Program-made: the position numbers and the translations under genes | Notes under the pieces: model-generated | What the model was told of the DNA's origin: nothing | What the model saw: the letters and a program-made list of their open reading frames with translations, nothing else | Database searches by the model: none | Shown here: positions 57,669 through 64,000 of the stretch, piece after piece | Numbering within the stretch: position 1 is the stretch's first letter | Layout of the letters: every line of letters begins with the position of its first letter | From: Epithemia pelagica | Taxonomy: Eukaryota; Bacillariophyta; Bacillariophyceae; Surirellales; Surirellaceae | NCBI GenBank assembly: GCA_946965045.2 | Contig: OX337236.1 | Coordinates: 2,480,001 to 2,544,000, forward strand | DNA: 64,000 bases | Reading direction: 5' to 3'

Positions 57669-57872
57669 TGCGGTACCCGGACTCTGTCCCGCCACGACTC
57701 CACGTAAACATGACTCGATAGGTCCCTAGTTGAATCTTTGACACCGACGTTCTCAGAATTCAGTCCGTCCTTGTCCCGTGTGCAGATGGCTTCTCTGGCC
57801 ATCGCTCACTTTCCTAGCCTAATTCCTAAAGATCATAATTTTTACGTCCTACCATTATGCATGGGTATGGCA
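57669..57872 (+). repeat. 5' LTR (204 bp)
   Basis: Begins TGCGGTACCCGG and ends GGGTATGGCA. Matches 62,106-62,309 base for base as read by eye. No primer binding site that starts with TGG directly after the LTR is evident. The LTR itself ends TGGCA and continues CTCTGATAAG, so the binding site could overlap the LTR end. Confidence 0.93.
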
Positions 57873-58009
57873 CTCTGATAAGATTCCTCAACGCCCTTGT
57901 TTTTCCTTCTTCACCATAACACGCCTCAGGCGGCCGACGTTTGTGCAATTCCTTTTGCCCGTCCTTTGATTCCTTTCCTTTCATTTTCTCACCATTGCAT
58001 ATCTCCATC

Positions 58010-61000
58010 ATGGCAGACAACACCAATGGGTTCATTACCCTTGTCGATGCACTCCGCTTCCAACGTCGCGTTGATGAGGCTCTGTCCTCCGATTCCTTTT
58101 CCGCTCTCAAGCTCAAAGATGACGACGACAAGTATTACGCCAACCTCCTCCCATTTCGGGAGTCGACGGATGAAGATCCTCGCAATCTCTTTCTTTGGGT
58201 CCTCCACTTCGTGGACAAGATCCGCATCTCCGGTCATCCGGATCCCTTCGCCGCTTGTTGCGAGTATTTCCCTCGCTCGGTCACCAGCGCTATCGCCGAT
58301 CCTTTTCTCGAAGCCTACAACGGTTTGCCTCCAGGCACCAATCTCGATGAAGCCTGCTTCCAAGGTTTGATTGCTGCGGTCTTCGCCCCCCTTGTCCTTG
58401 TCAGTGAAGTTAGTGCTTTCCGCACCTTCCTTCTTTCTGGGCCTCGGAAGCCCTCAGACATGACAGTGGACTCGCATCTGCAGTCCCTTCGCAAGTTTTC
58501 AAACGGTCTCAAATACCTCAGCTCCGACGCTGCAATCGTCCCCCTCACGGAAGACAAACTCAAACAAGCCTTTTACCAAGGCTCGCCAACAACATGGCGC
58601 ACGGAATTTCAACAAGCCAATCCCTTGGTGCCGGACATTGTCAATCACTTTGACACGGCTGCTCTCTTGCAAGCCATGCGCGGATACCAGCGCGCCTCCA
58701 AGCAAAAGGCCCTACAACGTGAGCAACAGCAAAATCGTTCGCAGTCTCGCCAAGACCGCTCTCGTCCTCGCGACTCCAACAACAGCGGCAATCGCGATCG
58801 TCGCGTGCGCTCTCGCCAATCTCGTGGTGGACTCCGCGGTGGCAATCGTGATTCCTCACGTGGCGGAAATCGCCGTGGCTCCTCCGACCGTAACGACTCC
58901 TCCGGAGACAATCGTGGCGCCTCCGATGGCAACTCCGATCCCTGTCCGTATCGGACCACGATGGAATCCCATCGCAACCATTCTTGGGCTGATTGCATTT
59001 ATAATCCTACGGGTCGCAATTTCAATCAAAGCCTTTTTGACGTCATGGTTCAACGTTCTAACCGTTCTACCAGTGGCGGCAACGCCGGAAACAATCCTCC
59101 TCAAGGTGGTGGTTCCAATGGCAATAACAACCCGCGTGGTGGCTCTTCCGCTCCTCTGCGTGCCACTTGGGGCTCTCGTCCTTCTGCCCCAGGTCGTGGC
59201 AGTGATCAAGACGCCTCTGACTCTGCTGGTGCCGGCAATGGATGGAATGCCGTTCCTGCCAATCCTCCTGCCGTAGCTCCTCCTCCAGGATGCGTTCCTA
59301 CCATTCCTGTCGATGCCGAGGGAATCCAGCAGTGGAGCGATCTTCGCAATCCTGAAAAGACAGTCCCCGGTACGTCTCACCTTTCATCTTCCTTTTCCTT
59401 GTCTCCTGACGATCAGACTCATCACCTGGACATTTTGTTCTCGCAGCAATGTCAGATCCAAACTGGCCCGCCAACGGCTATGCCGGCAGCGCAATCCATC
59501 CCGATGCACCCATCAACGAGGTCATCGACCAGCTCAATAAAATCTATGGGCGCGGAATGGACATTTCCCACATCTACAACCTGTCCACCCAAGGAGGTCT
59601 CGCTGCTTACACCCGCGTCTCTATGTCGTGATGACGCTTTTATAAGCGAGGTGATTGATCCTAATAACGGTTACTTGGATAACCTAGAGTCTTATGATGA
59701 GTTCTACTCCCAATTTCCTTCATCTAGTGATGTTCATTCGTTAGATTCGCCTTCTCGGCCTGAATGCATTCCACTCACCATCGTCATGGCTCGCCATATT
59801 GGCGGTGTTGAGAATACGCTTCCCTTGCGTGCCCTGCTCGATTCAGGCGCTGACAAGACGATTCTTCATTCACGTTGCCTTCAACCAGGCATGATACCGC
59901 GGTCTACCGACCGTTCCGTGAACACGACCATGGGAACTCGTTCTGGTGTGTCCGAAATTCTCCTGGAAGACATTGTTCTCCCAGAGTTCTCACGAACCAA
60001 ACACGTAACCTATCCCTTATGGGTCGACATCTATGATGCTCCCAACAGTCGCTATGATATCATCATCGGTCGCAATTTGCTTCGCCGTCTGGGCGTCCTT
60101 CTTGATTTCGATCGTGGGATCTCCTCGTGGGACTCCATTGAAGTCGCTATGCGCGACCGCGATTCATTCGCGACTGAACATGAGTTCGTCTCGCATTTCA
60201 TCGATCTCTTCGCAGATGATGACGTCCTCGGTGACGATTACCTGCTTGATTCAAATTACAAACAGGCAGATCTCGATGAGCTTCTTGCTCAACAGACTCA
60301 TCTGACGCCCTCACAACAACAAGATCTTCTTGGTGTGTGGCTGAAATGCGGGCGCATCTTTGATGGCGTCCTGCGTGCCTATCCGGACAAAGAGTTGCAT
60401 CTCGATCTCATGCCCGATGCCAAACCGGCTCATCATCGTCATTATGCGGTCCCTCGCAATATCCATGACACCTTTAAAAAGGAATTGTTTCGGTTTGTCG
60501 ATATCGGCATTCTCGAACGAGTTGGTTCCACTGAGTGGGCCGCTCCTCATTTCGCCATTCCTAAAAAGGATGGACGAATCCGAATGATCTCGGACTTTCA
60601 TTCGCTTAATGCGCAAATGTACCGCCGCATCTATCCCTTTCCAAGGATCGAAGATATCCTTCGACGACGCAAAGGCTACAAGTATTTCACAAAACTTGAC
60701 ATCTCTACGTGTTTTCACACTTTCAAACTCGACGAGTTTTCCAGCAATCTTTGCGTTATCACTACGCCTTTTGGCAAATTTCGCTATCGACGTCTCCCTA
60801 TGGGAGTTAAGCAATCCCCAGACTTCTGTCAGGAGCTCATGGAAGAAGTCCTCGCTGACTTTCGCAATCACGTCGAGGTCTACATCGACGATATCGGCGT
60901 CTTTTCCGACAGTTGGGAAGAACATGTCGAGATTCTCAACAAAGTCCTTCAACGTCTTCAAGACAAGAACTTTTCTATCACTCCTCACAAATGTGAATGG

Positions 61001-61213
61001 GCCGTGCAGGAAACCAACTTCCTTGGCCATTGGCTCACGCCTACAGGTCTACGACCATGGAAGAAAAAGATTTCCGCGACTCCGCGATACTATCGCCATG
61101 CACATGACGCATCCCCAATTGGGACTCTACTGCGATCAAGCTGTTTCCAGCTGTCCGACCTGTCAACGGTCGAAGGTCGTTCATCGACATTACGGAAAAT
61201 TGCCTCCTCGTGA
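58010..61213 (+). pseudogene. gag-protease-RT polyprotein, truncated after RT
   Basis: From ATG 58,010 (MADNTNGFITLV; the open frame extends upstream without ATG) the frame is open for 1067 codons. Gag: a helical capsid-like part (residues ~1-240) and an Arg/Gly/Asn/Ser-rich tail with few Cys, so no standard zinc knuckle is seen. Protease: PLRALLDSGADKTILHSRC (DSGA). RT: KPAHHRHYAVPRNIHDTF, IRMISDFHSLNAQM, FTKLDISTCFHTFKLDE, FGKFRYRRLPMGVKQSPDF and VYIDDIGVFSDSWEEH (YIDD catalytic pair). After FLGHWLTPTGLRPWKKKI the sequence jumps into integrase DNA in the wrong frame and stops at 61,213. RT catalytic residues are intact; the thumb and RNase H are lost. Confidence 0.85.
59370..59446 (+). promoter_or_regulatory. 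Candidate retained intron in gag that ends Gag when spliced
   Basis: A 77-bp segment from GTACGT (59,370) to TCGCAG (59,446). Removing it joins frames in phase 1 and gives a Gag C-terminus MSDPNWPANGYAGSAIHP...GGLAAYTRVSMS with a stop at 59,629. Spliced Gag would be 514 residues. If it is retained, translation continues in the protease-RT frame; the bases after the intron then read as Ser/Thr/Pro-rich sequence that looks like an out-of-frame shadow. See findings. Confidence 0.5.
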
Positions 61214-62018
61214 GGTCCGTGGTAATCCCTGGTCCGACATTGCCGTCGATCTTATCGGCCCCTGGACAGTCAAAGTCCATGGCATGGCCCTGACCTTTCA
61301 GGCTCTGACGGTCATTGACACTGTCACCAATTTTTGCGAGATTATCCGCATATACGATAAAACCGCTCGACATGTTGGTCTCCAACTCGAGAATTCATGG
61401 CTTTCACGCTATCATCGCCCTGTTCGTTGCCTTTTCGATCAAGGCGGCGAGTTCATCGGCCATGCGTTTACGCAAGTGCTTCGCAATCATGGCATCAAGC
61501 CAGTGCCCCTAACGGTCAAAAATCCACAATCCAATGCCCTATGTGAACGTCTTCATTTGACGATTGGCAATTCATTACGCGCTATCGTTAACTACGAGCC
61601 GCCGCAAAACATTGATCAGGCCGCTCTTATGGTCGACACTGCTCTGCAAACCGCTGCATACTCTGCACGCACTGCCATCCACGGCAGCCTCAAACATTCT
61701 CCCGGCAGTCTTGCGTTCCACCGCGACATGCTGTTCGACATTCCCATCCTTGCGGACATGGAATTGATTCGTCAAAAACGCCAAATCATCGTTGACGAAC
61801 GAGCTCGACTCGCAAATCGCTCTCGCGTCTTTCATGACTACAAGATTGGAGATCGCGTGCTCATCCGCGCTACCAATCCGGACAAATTGGCACCTCGTAC
61901 CAGTCCCAATCCTTTCACTATCACGCGTGTCCATTCCAATGGCACCGTGACCATTCAACGTGGTCCCCACGTTACCGAGCGCATCAATATCCGGCGTCTC
62001 ATCCCTTACCGTGTGTGA
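61072..62018 (+). pseudogene. Integrase fragment lacking the His half of its zinc finger
   Basis: This frame is entered at about 61,072, where RT sequence is fused to integrase sequence. It starts RFPRLRDTIAMHM, keeps the Cys pair (SSCPTCQRSK) but lacks the preceding His pair. The catalytic core is intact in motif: DIAVDLIGPW (Asp 1), CLFDQGGEFIGH (Asp 2) and NPQSNALCERLH (Glu). The C-terminal domain has YKIGDRVLIRATNPDKL and PNPFTITRVHSNGTVTIQRG, a GPY/F-like module, and ends RRLIPYRV. Not in frame with RT. Confidence 0.85.
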
Positions 62019-62091
62019 CATGGGTTTTACTGCCGTTGGCCTCTGGCCATCAAGCTTTCCCATGGCCCGCTCGAACTTCCTAGGTCCGACC

Positions 62092-62105
62092 AGGGAGAGG
62101 TAGAG
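62092..62105 (+). promoter_or_regulatory. Polypurine tract
   Basis: AGGGAGAGGTAGAG, 13 of 14 bases purine, directly before the TG of the 3' LTR: the expected site for plus-strand priming. Confidence 0.8.
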
Positions 62106-62309
62106 TGCGGTACCCGGACTCTGTCCCGCCACGACTCCACGTAAACATGACTCGATAGGTCCCTAGTTGAATCTTTGACACCGACGTTCTCAGAATTCAG
62201 TCCGTCCTTGTCCCGTGTGCAGATGGCTTCTCTGGCCATCGCTCACTTTCCTAGCCTAATTCCTAAAGATCATAATTTTTACGTCCTACCATTATGCATG
62301 GGTATGGCA
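62106..62309 (+). repeat. 3' LTR (204 bp)
   Basis: Same sequence as 57,669-57,872, TG...CA ends, followed by the target duplication AGGGA at 62,310-62,314. Confidence 0.93.
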
Positions 62310-62314
62310 AGGGA

Positions 62315-62778
62315 AGTGTACATTACAGAAGATGTTTTTGGGCGTATAGGTATGATCTGGCTATCTAAATCGTTCTAATCACTACTCCTAATAATCTACC
62401 TCTAGCTAGAACTAGAGTAGTAGTAGAGATGAACTCTACCTGTGGTAGCAATGATTTTTTTCATTCCCGGGTAGTAGTATTGAATATGCGTTCTCGCTAA
62501 GGCGTAAATCTCTGATTTCTCTACGACTCCGCGTCTATTTCCAGGTATGAATTTTAGCTAATGGCGTAGTGAGTCATATCCTTTCAGTCACGGAATTCAT
62601 ATCGCGCTGAGAGTTAATCAAGAAGTTTTGGCCGGGAATCCAACTCCTTGCGGGGGTGAGGCTAAACACAATTACACAGTCGTAGCTTCCCCCGATAGGG
62701 CGTGTCAGGGAGACGTGCCAAAACGGCGCCCTGAGTCACTTTTCTTAGAAACCGGAAGTGCGAACACAAAGAAAAAAA
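62315..62778. other. Spacer before the carboxypeptidase gene
   Basis: About 465 bp holding the promoter of the M32 gene. Short palindromic pieces (CTCTAGCTAGAACTAGAG) lie near 62,400. A run of A residues directly precedes the chosen ATG. No other gene supported. Confidence 0.4.
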
Positions 62779-64000
62779 ATGAAGGCAAAGATATCTTACA
62801 TTACAATCTCATTTGTCTTTACCCGCCAGGCAACATCGTTCTTGAGGACGTTCCCATTGAGACAACAAGGTGCACATTCACGTGGCTTTTCGATCGCAAC
62901 AGCCGCCGAATCATCACCATATAAGAATTTCCAACGTTCTCGTTCAGGTTTTGTCAATCGCAACAAGCTTACCCGAAAAATGAGTGCCACCGCCGAGGAA
63001 ACGAAGCAGGCCACTGAAACCAAGCCATCCCTCGAAGATGTGTCCGACGCCTACAAGTCTCTGGTTTCCAAGCTCACGACCCTTGGTCTGTTGCAACGTG
63101 TGAGTGGTTTGTTGAATTACGATCAAATGGTATTCATGCCGGCCAAGGCTGCCCCCGAACGTGGAGCGCAAATGTCGGCCATGGCCGGTTTGGTGCACGA
63201 AAAGTCTACCGATCCAGAACTACTGACATTGATGGAAAAGGCCCAAAGTGACCTTTCTGCGACAGGGAATGACAAGGACTTTAAGGACGAAGCTCGACTC
63301 TTGGAATTGGAACACAAGGACTTTATCCAGAATGCGCGAGTGTCCAAAGAATTGGCCTCGGAAAAGGCGGCACTCAAGGCATCCGCCCATGCCGCCTGGG
63401 CCAAGGCACGCGAACAAAAAGATTTCAGTGTGTTTGAGCCATTGCTCAAAAAATGCTTCGATCTAGTCAAGCAAGAAGCCGAGGCCAAGCTGGGAGATAA
63501 CCCTGACAACATTTCTCACTACACACACATGTTGGATCAATACGAAATGGGCATGGCCCCTGAAAGATTGGACGACATCTTTGATCAAATCCAACAGGCG
63601 TTGGTTCCCTTGATTGCCAAAGTGTGGGGTGAGACTGCCACCCCACCTTCGACGGATCCCATCAAATCCAAGCAGCCCTTTGATGAAGAAAAGCAAAAGG
63701 AACTGAGTCGCAAGATCGTGACACAGTTGGGCTACAATGTGGATTGTGGTCGCATTGATAAGGCTGTACATCCATTCACCATGTCTGTCTCACCCAGTGA
63801 TGTGCGCATTACGAGTCGATACTTGCCCGACAACTGGTACAATGGATTGGCGGCGAGTATTCACGAATCGGGTCATGCCATGTACGAACAGAATCTTCCC
63901 TCTCAAGCCAACGGAGGTGCCAAGAATGGCCCGCTCCAAGTCGATGCGGCCCTGTCACTGGGAATGCATGAATCGCAATCTCTCTTTTGGGAACGTCACA
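62779..64000 (+). CDS. Carboxypeptidase Taq family (M32) metallopeptidase, cut by window end
   Basis: The frame is open from ATG 62,779 to the window edge (407 codons). The longer start adds 67 residues, MKAKISYITISFVFTRQATS and on, Arg/Ser-rich with almost no acidic residues, which fits an organelle presequence. The internal ATG at 62,980 (MSATAEETKQ) is the probable start of the mature enzyme or of a cytosolic form. M32 landmarks: LLNYDQMVFMPAKAAPERG near the mature N-terminus, HPFTMSVSPSDVRITSRY (DxRITxRY), the zinc motif IHESGHAMYE (HExGH) and GMHESQSLFWERH, containing the third ligand region. Expected function: zinc-dependent removal of C-terminal residues from peptides. Complete proteins have about 500 residues, so roughly 160 residues lie beyond the window. 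Confidence 0.9.
   Translation, partial: MKAKISYITISFVFTRQATSFLRTFPLRQQGAHSRGFSIATAAESSPYKNFQRSRSGFVNRNKLTRKMSATAEETKQATETKPSLEDVSDAYKSLVSKLTTLGLLQRVSGLLNYDQMVFMPAKAAPERGAQMSAMAGLVHEKSTDPELLTLMEKAQSDLSATGNDKDFKDEARLLELEHKDFIQNARVSKELASEKAALKASAHAAWAKAREQKDFSVFEPLLKKCFDLVKQEAEAKLGDNPDNISHYTHMLDQYEMGMAPERLDDIFDQIQQALVPLIAKVWGETATPPSTDPIKSKQPFDEEKQKELSRKIVTQLGYNVDCGRIDKAVHPFTMSVSPSDVRITSRYLPDNWYNGLAASIHESGHAMYEQNLPSQANGGAKNGPLQVDAALSLGMHESQSLFWERH

Larger units (their letters stand above)
57669..62309 (+). mobile_element. Ty3/gypsy LTR retrotransposon, young insertion with deleted pol
   Basis: Two LTRs of 204 bp, identical by eye over their full length, start TG and end CA and are flanked by the 5-bp duplication AGGGA. 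Between them lie gag, protease, reverse transcriptase and integrase in Ty3/gypsy order (integrase after reverse transcriptase). About 1 kb of pol, covering the end of RT, RNase H and the start of integrase, is absent, and the frame changes at the junction. Total length is 4641 bp. Identical LTRs point to recent insertion, so the defective copy was probably copied using proteins from another element. Confidence 0.9.

Noticed and set aside
1-64000. CRISPR arrays, bacterial operons or ribosome binding sites
   Set aside because: Spliced genes, LTR and LINE elements and diatom-type targeting signals show a eukaryotic nuclear sequence. The palindrome arrays at 56.7-57.3 kb lack the unique spacers of CRISPR.

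Overview
The window looks like nuclear DNA of a stramenopile alga, most likely a pennate diatom. Reasons: short GT-AG introns of about 70-310 bp, mixed gene orientation, two predicted proteins with a signal peptide followed by a plastid-entry motif of the diatom ASAFAP type (SFTP and AFSP), a bZIP-PAS regulator of the kind expanded in diatoms, and very dense mobile DNA. No contig origin or species name can be proved from the sequence.

The layout alternates between two mobile-element zones and one block of ordinary genes. Bases 1-10.74 kb hold a 170-bp satellite array and a DNA transposon: an apparently split transposase, a Cys-rich accessory protein and a divergent three-exon accessory gene. 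This element abuts a non-LTR (LINE-like) element at 10.74-13.94 kb that keeps ORF1 (frameshifted) and the endonuclease but has no reverse transcriptase here. The block 14.5-35.4 kb holds host genes: a ZRANB3-like SNF2/HNH remodeller, a protein with two VASt-like lipid-transfer domains, a plastid-type patatin phospholipase (two exons), a second plastid-type protein, a large disordered protein, and a two-exon bZIP-PAS transcription factor.

From 36.2 to 62.3 kb the window is almost entirely mobile. A 6.65-kb unit with about 260-bp inverted repeats carries a piggyBac-like transposase (three exons, one in-frame stop) and a small divergent gene pair, here called A/B. A CRN/RHS-like P-loop NTPase-nuclease gene follows. 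Next is a 12-kb unit (45.59-57.55 kb) with long inverted termini. It carries a second, diverged A/B pair, a protein joining a SET methyltransferase to a Fe(II)/2OG-dioxygenase-like domain, a 1114-residue DDE transposase, and arrays of the palindrome GTATCGATAC. Its right end is interrupted by a 1.08-kb insertion between two TA dinucleotides. Last is a Ty3/gypsy LTR retrotransposon (57,669-62,309) with identical 204-bp LTRs and a perfect 5-bp target duplication, but with a large deletion in pol.

The window ends inside a metallo-carboxypeptidase Taq (M32) gene. The strongest candidates for an undescribed system are the 12-kb element with its SET-dioxygenase fusion, the A/B gene pair shared by two unrelated transposons, and a possible retained-intron switch between Gag and Gag-Pol in the LTR element. 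All splice joins given here were found by reading frame, phase and GT/AG consensus. They have not been tested against transcripts.
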